A DNA stretch of 64,000 nt from DASWJZ01 sp963739005 (GTDB taxonomy: Bacteria > Pseudomonadota > Alphaproteobacteria > Rhizobiales > Afifellaceae), in assembly GCA_963739005.1 (NCBI GenBank), contig CAVTYQ010000007.1, forward strand, positions 248,001 to 312,000, read 5' to 3'. The notes beneath the pieces are model-generated. The model was given only the letters and a program-made list of their open reading frames with translations. It had not been told where the DNA came from and made no database searches. The position numbers were made by a program, and so were the translations under genes. Each line of letters starts with the position of its first letter. Position 1 is the first letter of the stretch. Shown here piece by piece: positions 51,888-60,594 of the stretch.

Positions 51888-52247
51888 ATGGGAGACGCGA
51901 CGACAAGCCGGAAGGGGGAGCCGTTCGTCAGCGATTCGGACGTCGGCTGGGCGGATTCGGCACCCGGTATCCGCCGCAAGGTGCTCTGCTACGACGACCG
52001 CATCATGCTGGTGCGCTTCGCGTTCGAGGCGGGCGCGATCGGTGCTGAGCACAGCCACCCTCACCTCCAGTGCAGCGTCATCGAGCGCGGCGTCTTCGAT
52101 GTCACAATCGCCGGTAAGACGAAACGCCTCGGCGCGGGCGATTCCTATCTCGTCGCTTCGAACCTCCTTCACGGCGCGGTGGCAATCGAAGCCGGCGTCA
52201 TCGTCGACACGTTCATGCCGTTGCGGCAAGACCTGGTCGGCGCGTGA
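51888..52247 (+). CDS. Cupin-domain protein (KdgF-like)
   Basis: Single-domain cupin of 119 aa. The metal motif is GAIGAEHSHPHLQCSVIERG (three His and an acidic residue), with a second motif around LVASNLLHGAVAIEAG. It resembles KdgF-like cupins that linearise unsaturated uronates, but this is a size and motif resemblance only. It has an excellent ribosome-binding site (GGAGATAAGG). The next gene begins inside its stop codon (GTGA). Confidence 0.75.
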   Translation: MGDATTSRKGEPFVSDSDVGWADSAPGIRRKVLCYDDRIMLVRFAFEAGAIGAEHSHPHLQCSVIERGVFDVTIAGKTKRLGAGDSYLVASNLLHGAVAIEAGVIVDTFMPLRQDLVGA

Positions 52248-53275
52248 AGCGGCATCGCCTCGCAGTCATCGGGCTCGGCATGGCGGTGGCGCCGCATGCC
52301 AAAAGCCTTCTCGATCTTGCCGACCGCGTCGAGATCGCCCACGCCTTTGCGCCGAGCACGGAACGGCGCCGGGCATTCGCCGAGCGATATCCCTTCCCGC
52401 TCGCCGGGAGCCTCGACGCCGTGTTCGCGGACGAGAGCGTCGACGTCGTGCTGATCCTGACGCCGCCGAACACGCATCTCGATCTCGTCCGCCGCGCCGC
52501 CGAGGCCGGCAAGCATATCCTCATCGAAAAACCGATCGAGATCACAACCGAGCGCAGCCTCGAGCTTGTCCGCATCTGCCGCGCGGCGGGCGTCACGCTT
52601 GGCGTGGTGCTTCAGCACCGCTTCCGGCCGCCGGCGGTGAAGCTGCGCGAGGTTTTGGCGGCGGGCGACCTCGGAAATATTCTCGGCGCTTCCGCCGGCA
52701 TCCGGGTGTGGCGTCCGCAGAGCTACTACGACCAGCCCGGCCGCGGTACGAAGGCGCGCGACGGCGGCGGCGTGCTCCTGACGCAGGGCATCCACACGCT
52801 CGACCTGCTCCTCTCGCTCACCGGCCCGGCGGCGGAGGCCAAGTCATACGTCACGACGACGCCCGTCCACCGCATGGAGACGGAGGATTTCGCCGCGGCC
52901 GCCGTCCGCTACCGGAGCGGCGCCTTCGGCACGATCGAAGCGACGACCGCCGCATTTCCCGGCTACCCGGAGCGCATCTCGGTCATGGGCGAGAGAGGCT
53001 GCGCGACGATCGAGGGGACGGCGCTCAACGTCGCCCTGCTCGATGGGCGCACCATCGAAATCAAACCGGACCGAACGGGTGGCGGCACCGGCGCCGACCC
53101 CATGGACTTCCCGCACGACTACCATCGCGCGCTCATCACCGACTTCCTCGACGCGCTCGATCAGGGTCGCGACCCGCGCATCACCGGCGAGGAAGCGCTC
53201 AAAGTGCACTTCCTGATCGATGCGATCCTGGAAGCCGGCCGCACCGGCCAATCTGTTGCCGTCCGCGAGACGTAA
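52244..53275 (+). CDS. Gfo/Idh/MocA family oxidoreductase
   Basis: NAD(P)-dependent sugar-type dehydrogenase. The N-terminal Rossmann fold (RLAVIGLGMAVAPHAKSLL) is followed by the family EKP motif (KHILIEKPIEITTE), and the C-terminal alpha/beta domain has GGGVLLTQGIHTLDLLLSLTG, where His is a catalytic-type residue. The length is 343 aa, GTG start, coupled to the cupin gene. The substrate is unknown; with the cupin it suggests uronate or inositol-like catabolism. Confidence 0.88.
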   Translation: MKRHRLAVIGLGMAVAPHAKSLLDLADRVEIAHAFAPSTERRRAFAERYPFPLAGSLDAVFADESVDVVLILTPPNTHLDLVRRAAEAGKHILIEKPIEITTERSLELVRICRAAGVTLGVVLQHRFRPPAVKLREVLAAGDLGNILGASAGIRVWRPQSYYDQPGRGTKARDGGGVLLTQGIHTLDLLLSLTGPAAEAKSYVTTTPVHRMETEDFAAAAVRYRSGAFGTIEATTAAFPGYPERISVMGERGCATIEGTALNVALLDGRTIEIKPDRTGGGTGADPMDFPHDYHRALITDFLDALDQGRDPRITGEEALKVHFLIDAILEAGRTGQSVAVRET

Positions 53276-53470
53276 CGAAGGAAATATCCACGCGGCGGGA
53301 GCACCTTAGACGCGCATCTTAAAGAAATCCGGCGCTGCCGCGCCTTCCGGCCGGCACGATCTTGTCACTTGCGGAGGCACGGGCGGCGCTTGCGCCCAAG
53401 ACCCCGGCCGGCCAGATAGTGGAAACCGTCCCGCGACGTTCGGGCCACCCTCACGGAGGTTAGACCAGGA

Positions 53471-54241
53471 ATGATCACCTTCGCCCTGCCGACCCGCGCG
53501 CTACCGCTTGCGATCTTCGCGGCGCTGCTCGCTCTCCCCCCAGCCTCTGCTCGCGCCGATTGCAAGGCGCAGCCGGCCCCCGGGGTCGACTGGTCGGAGT
53601 GCCAGAAAAGCCGGTTGATGTTCGGCTCGGCCGATCTCCAGGAGGGCGAGTTCGTGCAGACGTTCTTCACCTCCAGCGACCTTTCGAAGGCGAAGCTCAT
53701 GAGCGCCAATCTGAGCCTCGCCGAGCTCTCCAATGCGCTCCTCGCCGGGGCGGACCTCTCCGACGCCAATCTCGAAAAAGCGGTCGCGACGCGCGCCGAC
53801 TTCTCCGGGGCGAACCTTTCCGGCGCGAGCCTGATGGCGGCCGAATTTTCGCGCACGAACTTCGAGCGCGCTAATCTGACGAGCGTGAACTTTACCAACT
53901 CGGAGATGAACCGGTCGAACTTCAACGAAGCCGACCTGACCGGCGCCGATATGGAGAAGGCGGAGCTTGCGCGCGTCGTCCTGACCGGCGCGGTGATCTC
54001 GGGGGTGACGTTCACCTTTTCGAATCTCTCGCGCGCCGACCTTCGCGGAACCGACCTTGAGGACGCGGACCTGACCGGCACCTACATGTTCCTGACCCAG
54101 ATCGCCGGCGCCGATCTCAGCGGGACGAAGGGGCTGACGCAGGGCCAGATCGACATCGCCTGCGGCTCCGCGGAGACACGCCTGCCTGCCGGCCTGACCG
54201 CGCCGGCAGCCTGGCCCTGCCCCAACTACGCCGCAGAGTAG
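53471..54241 (+). CDS. Secreted pentapeptide-repeat protein
   Basis: A signal peptide (about residues 1-29) is followed by around 30 tandem A(D/N)LXX-type pentapeptides from about residue 50 to 215 (for example LSDANLEKA, FSGANLSGASL, LRGTDLEDADLTGT), which should form a right-handed quadrilateral beta-helix. Cysteines flank the helix at both ends (CKAQ, SECQ; IACG, WPCPN), possibly as disulphides in the periplasm. The length is 256 aa, with a GGAGG site upstream. The role is unknown; it is not a Qnr-type cytosolic protein. Confidence 0.85.
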   Translation: MITFALPTRALPLAIFAALLALPPASARADCKAQPAPGVDWSECQKSRLMFGSADLQEGEFVQTFFTSSDLSKAKLMSANLSLAELSNALLAGADLSDANLEKAVATRADFSGANLSGASLMAAEFSRTNFERANLTSVNFTNSEMNRSNFNEADLTGADMEKAELARVVLTGAVISGVTFTFSNLSRADLRGTDLEDADLTGTYMFLTQIAGADLSGTKGLTQGQIDIACGSAETRLPAGLTAPAAWPCPNYAAE

Positions 54242-54337
54242 CAGCGTCGGGCCCATTCGCCCCGCTGCCGGCTTGACGGCGGCGGCCTCGGCATGGAGAG
54301 AGCGCGGGCGGCGCAAAGAAAACGGCTCGGAGTGGGA

Positions 54338-55078
54338 ATGGCCAAGGCATCGGATCGCTTTCAGGGGCGAAGCGCAGTCGTCACGGGCGGGGCATCGGGG
54401 ATCGGCCGAGCGGTCACCGAAAGGCTGAAAGCCGAAGGCGCCTCGGTCTCGATCTGGGATCGCTCGGGACCCCCAGCCGGGATGGACGCCAGCCAATACC
54501 GCTGCGTCAGCCTTGACCTGACCGACGCCGCGGCCGTCGAAACCGCCGCCAAGGAGACTGCCGCGGCGTTCGGCGGTATCGACATCCTCGTCTGCAGCGC
54601 CGGCGTCGCCGGTCTGAACGCGACGCTCTGGGAGTATCCGCTCGACGAATGGCGGAAGGTCTTCGACATCAACGTCAACGCGCTTTTCTACTGCAATCGC
54701 GCCGTGGTGCCGTTCATGCGCGAGAAGAACTACGGCCGCATCGTGAACATCGCCTCGATCGCCGGCAAAGAGGGCAATCCCAACGCTTCCGCCTACAGCG
54801 CGTCGAAGGCGGCCGTGATCGGGCTGACGAAGTCTCTCGGCAAGGAGCTCGCCAAGACGAAGATCACGGTAAACGCCGTCACGCCCGCGGCCGTGCGCAC
54901 GCCGATCTTCGACCAGATCAGCCAGGAGCACATCGACTTCATGCTATCGAAGATCCCGATGGGGCGTTTCGGGACCGTCGAAGAGATCGCTTCCGCCGTC
55001 CTCTTCCTCGCCAGCGAGGAGTGCTCGTTTACGACCGGCGCCGTCTTCGACGCTTCCGGCGGCCGCGCGGTCTATTAG
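54338..55078 (+). CDS. SDR-family oxidoreductase (FabG-like)
   Basis: Short-chain dehydrogenase with an N-terminal cofactor motif TGGASGIG, the structural motif CSAGVAG (NNAG-like), the catalytic Ser-Tyr-Lys triad in NIASIAGKE and SAYSASKAAV, and a C-terminal TGAVFDASGGRAVY. The length is 246 aa. I chose ATG at 54338, with GGAGTGGG upstream. Without a fatty-acid synthesis context it may act in sugar metabolism; the cupin and Gfo/Idh genes lie just upstream. Confidence 0.87.
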   Translation: MAKASDRFQGRSAVVTGGASGIGRAVTERLKAEGASVSIWDRSGPPAGMDASQYRCVSLDLTDAAAVETAAKETAAAFGGIDILVCSAGVAGLNATLWEYPLDEWRKVFDINVNALFYCNRAVVPFMREKNYGRIVNIASIAGKEGNPNASAYSASKAAVIGLTKSLGKELAKTKITVNAVTPAAVRTPIFDQISQEHIDFMLSKIPMGRFGTVEEIASAVLFLASEECSFTTGAVFDASGGRAVY

Positions 55079-55085
55079 ACTTCCG

Positions 55086-56183
55086 CTAAAGCGACTTCTC
55101 GGTTTCGGCATCGAAGATCGCGGCCCGCTTCAGATTGACGTCGATCGGGATGCGGTCGCCTGGCCGGCTCACGTCATGCGCCTGGAGTTCCGCGACGACG
55201 GCGACGCCGCCCAGCCGAAAAGTCGCATAGGCACGCGAACCCACGGGCTGAAGAAGCTCGATCTCGGCGTCGTGGCGAAGGCTCCCGTCGGCCGGCGACG
55301 CACGGATCGCGCGCATCATGTGCTCCGGGCGGAACCCGAGAACGACCGAAAGCCCGTCCGAGACGTCCTTCGGCAGCCGGCCCGGCGGCAGCCGCACGTT
55401 CAAGTTGCCACTCAGCCGCACTGAGTCGCCGGCCTCACCGCGGACGAGCTTACCGGGCAGGAAGTTCATCGGCGGCGACCCGAAGAAGCCGGCCACGAAG
55501 CGCGTCACCGGCTTCTCGAAGAGCTCGAGCGGCGTCCCCTCCTGCTCGATCCGGCCGGCGCGCATCACCGCGATCCGGTCGCCGAGCGTCATCGCCTCGA
55601 GTGGGTCGCGCGTGGCGAACATCTTCGTGGCGGGAAACTCGGCGTGCAGCCGCTTGATCTCGTTGCGGATCGCCTCGCGGAGCGGAAGGTCGAGCGGCGC
55701 AAGCGGATCGTCGAAGAGGCAAAGCGCATCGTCGCGCACGAGCGCCCGGCCGATCGCGACGAGCTGGCTCCGCCCGGGCTCCAGGCGGTCGGCTCGCGTA
55801 TCGAGAAGGCCGCCAATGCCGACGAAGTCGGCGAAGCGTTTCACGCGCGCCTCGATCTCCGCGCGCGGCGCCCGCCGCCGATTCAGCCCAAAGGCGATGT
55901 TCCTGTAGACGGACATGCTCGGAAAAAGCGCGTCGCGCTGAAACACCAGCGCCACTTTCCGGTCGCGCGGCGCCCAACCGTTGACGGTTTCCCCGTCGAT
56001 CTGGATCGCCCCGCCATCCACCGCCTCAAGCCCGGCGACGGCACGAACGAGGGTCGTCTTTCCGGCGCGGGCGGGTCCGACCAGAACGAGGAATTCGCCT
56101 TCCTGGAGGCTCAGCTCGATCCCATTCAGCGCCGGCACTTTGCCGTAGGATTTTGTCACGCCGCGGATCGTCAGACTTCGCAT
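55086..56183 (-). CDS. MalK/UgpC-like ABC ATPase with degenerate catalytic motifs
   Basis: CUT1-type ABC ATPase with the usual C-terminal OB/TOBE domain (GFRPEHMMRAI). The active-site motifs are altered: Walker A is GPARAGKTT, the signature LSGGQ is replaced by LEPGRSQLVAIGRAL, Walker B ends LFDDPLAPLD (the catalytic Glu is Asp), and the H-loop reads FATRDPLEAM (His is Arg). The Q-loop (VFQRDALFP) and D-loop remain. No permease or binding-protein gene is near. It may be an inactive remnant or a regulatory ATPase. The length is 365 aa, convergent with the SDR gene. Confidence 0.85.
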   Translation of the reverse strand: MRSLTIRGVTKSYGKVPALNGIELSLQEGEFLVLVGPARAGKTTLVRAVAGLEAVDGGAIQIDGETVNGWAPRDRKVALVFQRDALFPSMSVYRNIAFGLNRRRAPRAEIEARVKRFADFVGIGGLLDTRADRLEPGRSQLVAIGRALVRDDALCLFDDPLAPLDLPLREAIRNEIKRLHAEFPATKMFATRDPLEAMTLGDRIAVMRAGRIEQEGTPLELFEKPVTRFVAGFFGSPPMNFLPGKLVRGEAGDSVRLSGNLNVRLPPGRLPKDVSDGLSVVLGFRPEHMMRAIRASPADGSLRHDAEIELLQPVGSRAYATFRLGGVAVVAELQAHDVSRPGDRIPIDVNLKRAAIFDAETEKSL

Positions 56184-56540
56184 TCGCCAGCCTTTGGCTG
56201 CTCGGACCGTCCCACCACGGCGGGGGTCACACTGCCCCGACCCGCTTACGACCCGCCATCGTATTCGACGCGGAGCGGCGCGCAAATCGCCCGCTCCGCG
56301 CCACCTGCGACGACGTGGCCGGGCGCTTGGCGCAAGCATTGCGCCACGGAAGAAGCGCTGCAACGGATCGGGCTAAACCGGTGCGGCGACTGCCGTTTGG
56401 CCTCGCCGGGCCGGACTTCTCCCCTGCTAATTATCGGAACAGCAAGAATAATTTAATGTGAACGGGCGCAGAACTCTTGAGTCCGGCGTGCCGCGATGCT
56501 GCAATGCGCGGCGGCTGAATCGTGGGGGACACGGGGCTCC
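56184..56540. other. Intergenic region before the WYL/TerB-like gene
   Basis: This is 357 bases between divergent genes. The first half is GC-rich with no convincing frame. The second half has an AT-rich stretch around 56430-56460 (CTAATTATCGG, AATAATTTAATGTG), the likely promoter for the downstream gene. The 14-base string GCTAAACCGGTGCG at 56372 also occurs at 38231 before another promoter. Confidence 0.3.
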
Positions 56541-57335
56541 ATGGGGGGAGTGCTGAGATGGTTTGAGGAGCGCGGGGAGATTCCGCTCCGGCCGCCTTAT
56601 CGCGTGCGCGAATACGCTCCGCTGACCGACGACCCCGACCGGCCTTTCGACGAGAATTTCGTGGCGACGATCGACGGCGTGGCCTTCGCAATCGAGCACT
56701 GCGATTCGCACGGCTGGATGAGCACGCGGACGATCCGCTGTCTCGCCATCGACCCGACCCACCCCGCCTGCATCAGCGCCTATTGCCACGTCCGCGATAC
56801 CATCATGACCTTCCGGGTCGATCGGATCATCACGATCATCGGCCTCCACTCCGGCAAGATGGTTTCAAGCGCGGAGCATCTGGCGCTTCTCGCGCCCTAT
56901 CTGACCGATATCGAGCAGGGTCCCGATATCGGCGCGCTGATCGAGCTGCAGCAGGCGACGCGCGACGGCGTCTTCGCGCTCCTTCATATCGCGATGAGCG
57001 ATGGGGGGCTAAGCGACGAGGCGCGTGCCGTCGTGCTCAACTACGTCAACGCCGAGGCCGAGGCGGTCGGCGCGGCCTACCCGCCGCCCGAGCTGATCGA
57101 CCTTTGGGTCGGGAACCTCGCCCCGCCGCTCGACGCCGTCAGGGCCGCGGTGAAGACCCTGCTCAATGACCGGGAGAAGTTCGCGCGGCTTCTGCCGTGG
57201 CTCCTCAAGGTGGCACGCTGCCCCGGCGCTGTTGACGTTCCGGAAGAGGCGCTGCGCGAGCTCTTCGCAGCGGTCCGCAGGCATTTCCGCTGGGCGCCGC
57301 GCAACTTCCCGAGCGACCTTCGCGCCACGCGTTAA
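56541..57335 (+). CDS. WYL-like domain protein with TerB-like C-terminus
   Basis: The N-terminal part (residues 30-110) contains a WYL-type barrel pattern: VAFAIEHCDSHGWMSTRTIRCLAIDPTHPACISAYCHVRDTIMTFRVDRI is close to the ligand-binding WYL signature. The C-terminal part (about 125-255) is alpha-helical and resembles TerB-like domains (VFALLHIAMSDGGLSDEARAVVLNYV...). There is no helix-turn-helix, so it may sense a ligand without being a transcription factor. The length is 264 aa from ATG at 56541. The function is unknown. Confidence 0.55.
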   Translation: MGGVLRWFEERGEIPLRPPYRVREYAPLTDDPDRPFDENFVATIDGVAFAIEHCDSHGWMSTRTIRCLAIDPTHPACISAYCHVRDTIMTFRVDRIITIIGLHSGKMVSSAEHLALLAPYLTDIEQGPDIGALIELQQATRDGVFALLHIAMSDGGLSDEARAVVLNYVNAEAEAVGAAYPPPELIDLWVGNLAPPLDAVRAAVKTLLNDREKFARLLPWLLKVARCPGAVDVPEEALRELFAAVRRHFRWAPRNFPSDLRATR

Positions 57336-57386
57336 GCGTCGACCGCGACCCGGATCGATGCCGGCGCTGGCGTTCGTCCGCGCGGC

Positions 57387-58538
57387 ATGGTTGCCTCTGA
57401 GACAATGACAAAAGGCGGCGAGCACACTCTGGGGATCGAGGAGGAGTATTTCCTTGTCGATCTCGAAACGCGCGACCTGGCGGCGGATCCGCCGGAAGTG
57501 CTCATGCAGGCGTGCCGAGAAATTCTCGGCGAGCACGTGACCCCGGAATTCCGCCGCTGCCAGATCGAAGTCGGCACCGCGGTCTGCGGCACGATCGCCG
57601 AGGCGCGCAGTCAACTCGCGCTTTTTCGCAAAACCATAGCCGCAGAAGCCAAGCGGCACGGCATGGGCCTGATGGCCGCCTCCACGCACCCCTTTGCCGA
57701 TTGGAGCACGCAGCTCACGACCGCCAAGGAGCGCTACGCAAAGCTGGAGGAGGATTTGCGGACAGTGGCCGAGCGGCTGCTGATCAGCGGCATGCACGTC
57801 CATGTCGGGGTGCCGGACGAGGATTTGCGGATCGATCTTCACGGGCAGCTCATCTACTTCCTTCCGCACCTTCTGGCGCTCTCCGTCTCCTCGCCGTTCT
57901 GGCAGGGGCGGAACACGGGGCTCAAATCCTATCGCGGTTCCGTCACCGTCGAGCTGCCGCGCGCCGGCCTGCCGCAGACCTTCACCAGCGCCGCCGAATA
58001 TCGCCGCATGGTCGACCTTCTGGTGAAGCTCGGCTGCATCGAGGACGCCACCAAGATCTGGTGGGACCTCCGGCCCTCCGCCCGCTTTCCAACGATCGAG
58101 ATGCGCATCACCGACATCTGCACCAGGCTCGACGACGGCGTCGCGCTCGCGGCGACGTTCCAGGCGACCGTGGAGATGCTGATCTCGCTCAAGCGCCGCA
58201 ACCAGCGCTGGCGTCAATACCTGCCGGCGCTCATCGCGGAAAACCGCTGGCTCGCGCAGCGCCACGGCGTGAACGGAGAGCTGATCGATTTCGGCCGCGG
58301 CGAGACCGTGCGCTTCGCCGACCTGACCGAGGAACTGATCGAGCTGGTCGCGGAGGAAGCGGAGAGGCTCGGCTGCCGGACGGAGGTTGAGCATCTGCGC
58401 AAGATCGTGGCGGAAGGGACGAGCGCTGACCGGCAGCTTTCCGTCTATGACGACACGCTCGCGAAGGGTGGAAACAAGAAGGCCGCACTCGCGGCGGTCG
58501 TCGACCACCTCATGGCGGAGACGCTCGAAGGCTGCTAG
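57387..58538 (+). CDS. Carboxylate-amine ligase (YbdK family)
   Basis: ATP-dependent ligase of the glutamate-cysteine ligase 2 family. The family start HTLGIEEEYFLVDLETRDL, the middle GTAVCGTIAEARSQL and STHPFADW, and HVHVGVPDED are all typical. E. coli YbdK has weak glutamate-cysteine ligase activity; the true substrate is often unknown. The length is 383 aa from ATG at 57387 (an ATG at 57405 is possible). Its stop shares the CTAG with the opposed glutathione reductase gene. Confidence 0.88.
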   Translation: MVASETMTKGGEHTLGIEEEYFLVDLETRDLAADPPEVLMQACREILGEHVTPEFRRCQIEVGTAVCGTIAEARSQLALFRKTIAAEAKRHGMGLMAASTHPFADWSTQLTTAKERYAKLEEDLRTVAERLLISGMHVHVGVPDEDLRIDLHGQLIYFLPHLLALSVSSPFWQGRNTGLKSYRGSVTVELPRAGLPQTFTSAAEYRRMVDLLVKLGCIEDATKIWWDLRPSARFPTIEMRITDICTRLDDGVALAATFQATVEMLISLKRRNQRWRQYLPALIAENRWLAQRHGVNGELIDFGRGETVRFADLTEELIELVAEEAERLGCRTEVEHLRKIVAEGTSADRQLSVYDDTLAKGGNKKAALAAVVDHLMAETLEGC

Positions 58539-59926
58539 GCGGCGAGCGTCTCGCCGTTCCGCACCCGCTCGCTCGGCGCAGAGAAGGTGACGAGCTCCTC
58601 CGACGCGGTCGGATGCACCGCCATCGCGGCATCGAAGTCGGCCTTGGTCGCCCGCATCTTCACGGGAATTGCGAGAAGCTGCGCCATCTCCCCTGCCCCG
58701 GGCCCAAGCGCGTGGGCGCCGAGCACGACATCGGTGTCGGCGTCAACGACGAGCTTCAGGAGCATGCGGTCGGAGCGGCCGGTCAGCGTGCCCTTCAGCG
58801 GCCGGAACGCTGTCCTGTAAATATCGAGATTCTTGCAGCGCTCGCGCGCGCTGTCCTCGGTCAAGCCGACCGTCCCGATCTCCGGGGTTGAGAAGACCGC
58901 CGTCGCGACCTTGTCGTGGTCGGGCCTCGTCGGGCGATCGCGGAAGACCGTTGCCACGAAACACTCCGCCTCATGGATCGCGACCGGCGTCAGCTGAATG
59001 CGGTCGGTCACATCGCCGATCGCCCACATGTGAGCGGCGCTCGTGCGCGAATAGGCATCGACCTCGATCGCGCCCTTCTTGTTCAGGCCGACGCCGACGG
59101 ATTCGAGGCCAAGTCCGCCGACGTTCGGAAGGCGACCGACGGCGAGCATGATGGCATCGGTCTCCTCCGTGCCACCACCCGAAAGATGCGCGAGGAGACG
59201 GCCGTTCTCGCGCCTCTCCACCTTCTCGAACACCTCGCCGCAGAGAACGCGCACGCCCTTGTTGGTCGCCTCCGCGTGGAACAGGCGACGCAGATCCATG
59301 TCGAAGCGCGAAAGCACCTCGCGCCCGCGATAGACGATCGTCGTATCGACTCCGAGGCCGTGGAAGATGCCGGCGAATTCGACGGCGATGTAACCGCCAC
59401 CGCCGATCAGGACCTTCTTCGGCAGTGCTTTCAGATGAAACGCCTCGTCGGAGGTGATGCAGAGCTCGTGGCCGGCGAGCGCCGCGTGCGGATTCGGCCG
59501 CGCGCCGGTCGCGATCAGGATGTGCTCGGCGGTGACGGTCTTGCCGGAGCGCTCGATGGTGACGCGATGTCCGCCGGCGAGGATCGCGCGCGACTCGATC
59601 AGCTCCGCGCCGGCCTTTGCCAGGTTGGCGCGGTAGACGGTCTCCAGCCGGTCGATTTCCTTGTCCTTGTTGGCGATCAGAGTCGGCCAGTCGAATGAGA
59701 AGGGCCCGACGTGCCAGCCATAGGCGGCGCTGTCCTCGAATTCCTCACGGAAGTGCGAGGCGTAGACCAGGAGCTTCTTCGGGATGCAGCCGCGAATGAC
59801 GCAGGTGCCGCCGACCCGGTCCGACTCGGCGATGGCGACGCGCGCGCCGGCCTCCGCCGCGCGCCGGGCGGCGCGGACGCCGCCAGAACCCGCTCCGATG
59901 ACGAAAAGATCGTAGTCGTAGGCCAC
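58535..59926 (-). CDS. gor: Glutathione-disulfide reductase
   Basis: FAD-dependent NADPH:GSSG reductase. It shows the dinucleotide fold GAGSGG (11-16), the redox-active Cys42 and Cys47 in GGTCVIRGCIPKK, the NADPH fold GGGYIAVEFAGI, and the C-terminal active-site His in AVHPTASEEL. The length is 463 aa. The N-terminus and the GGTCVIRGC form fit glutathione reductase rather than E3. It is seven bases downstream of the DUF2059 gene, a neighbour often found beside gor in rhizobia. Confidence 0.95.
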   Translation of the reverse strand: MAYDYDLFVIGAGSGGVRAARRAAEAGARVAIAESDRVGGTCVIRGCIPKKLLVYASHFREEFEDSAAYGWHVGPFSFDWPTLIANKDKEIDRLETVYRANLAKAGAELIESRAILAGGHRVTIERSGKTVTAEHILIATGARPNPHAALAGHELCITSDEAFHLKALPKKVLIGGGGYIAVEFAGIFHGLGVDTTIVYRGREVLSRFDMDLRRLFHAEATNKGVRVLCGEVFEKVERRENGRLLAHLSGGGTEETDAIMLAVGRLPNVGGLGLESVGVGLNKKGAIEVDAYSRTSAAHMWAIGDVTDRIQLTPVAIHEAECFVATVFRDRPTRPDHDKVATAVFSTPEIGTVGLTEDSARERCKNLDIYRTAFRPLKGTLTGRSDRMLLKLVVDADTDVVLGAHALGPGAGEMAQLLAIPVKMRATKADFDAAMAVHPTASEELVTFSAPSERVRNGETLAA

Positions 59927-59932
59927 GAAGCG

Positions 59933-60538
59933 CTACTGCGCCGGCGCAGGTTGTTGCGCCGGGCCGGCCACGTCGTTCTGTATCGCCTGCTGCTCGGCGG
60001 ACACCGCCGCCTGCAGCTCCGCCTTGACCTTGTCGTTGAGCTCGGCGGCCACCGACTTCCCCCAGTCCTCCGCCGCGGCGGTCTCCACGGCCAGAATTTG
60101 CGGCAAGCCGATGGCGAATTTCTTGCCGGTGTCGGTGCTATAAAAATTGATCAGGTCCTGGAGTTCCGCGTCGGAAAAGCCGGATGCCCAGACGCGGGCG
60201 AGATAGTTGTCGAGCTCCGGCCGGCGCTTGACCAGATCGACGGCGACCTTATCGACGACGGTGATGATGCCGAGCTGCATCTGCGGATTGGCGCGGATGA
60301 AGTCGTTCTTCGCCTTGTCCGCGATGTTGGGTAGAAGCTCGTCGAACATGCGGGCCGATCGCGTGAGCTCAACCAGCTTCGCCGCAAGCGCCAGGGTCTC
60401 CGGCGAAATCTTCATCGTCATGATGTCTTGAACGGGGGCGCCGCCAGAGGCGGGTGGCGCCGCGTTCTGCGCGAACCCCGGAGCGGCGCCAAAAACTGCC
60501 GCCAGCGCGATGAAGGAAGCGGCGAGCAAACGTTTCAT
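59933..60538 (-). CDS. DUF2059 periplasmic protein
   Basis: Secreted protein with a signal peptide (MKRLLAASFIALAAVFGAAPGFAQ) and a helical DUF2059-type domain (ALAAKLVELTRSARMFDELL... to VWASGFSDAELQDLINFYSTDTGKKFA, the characteristic end). A Gln/Ala/Pro-rich tail follows. The start is ATG at 60538, with a perfect GGAGGTTC site. The length is 201 aa. No function is known for the domain. It is co-directional with gor and rpiA. Confidence 0.88.
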   Translation of the reverse strand: MKRLLAASFIALAAVFGAAPGFAQNAAPPASGGAPVQDIMTMKISPETLALAAKLVELTRSARMFDELLPNIADKAKNDFIRANPQMQLGIITVVDKVAVDLVKRRPELDNYLARVWASGFSDAELQDLINFYSTDTGKKFAIGLPQILAVETAAAEDWGKSVAAELNDKVKAELQAAVSAEQQAIQNDVAGPAQQPAPAQ

Positions 60539-60594
60539 ATGAACCTCCGTCGCGACGGCCCCGGCGCCGTCGCACTCACTTGTGTCGGTGACCA

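Noticed and set aside
55644..56461. Plus-strand frames opposite the MalK-like gene running into the gap
   Set aside because: They lack a ribosome-binding site and recognisable motifs, and most of their length is antisense to the ATPase.
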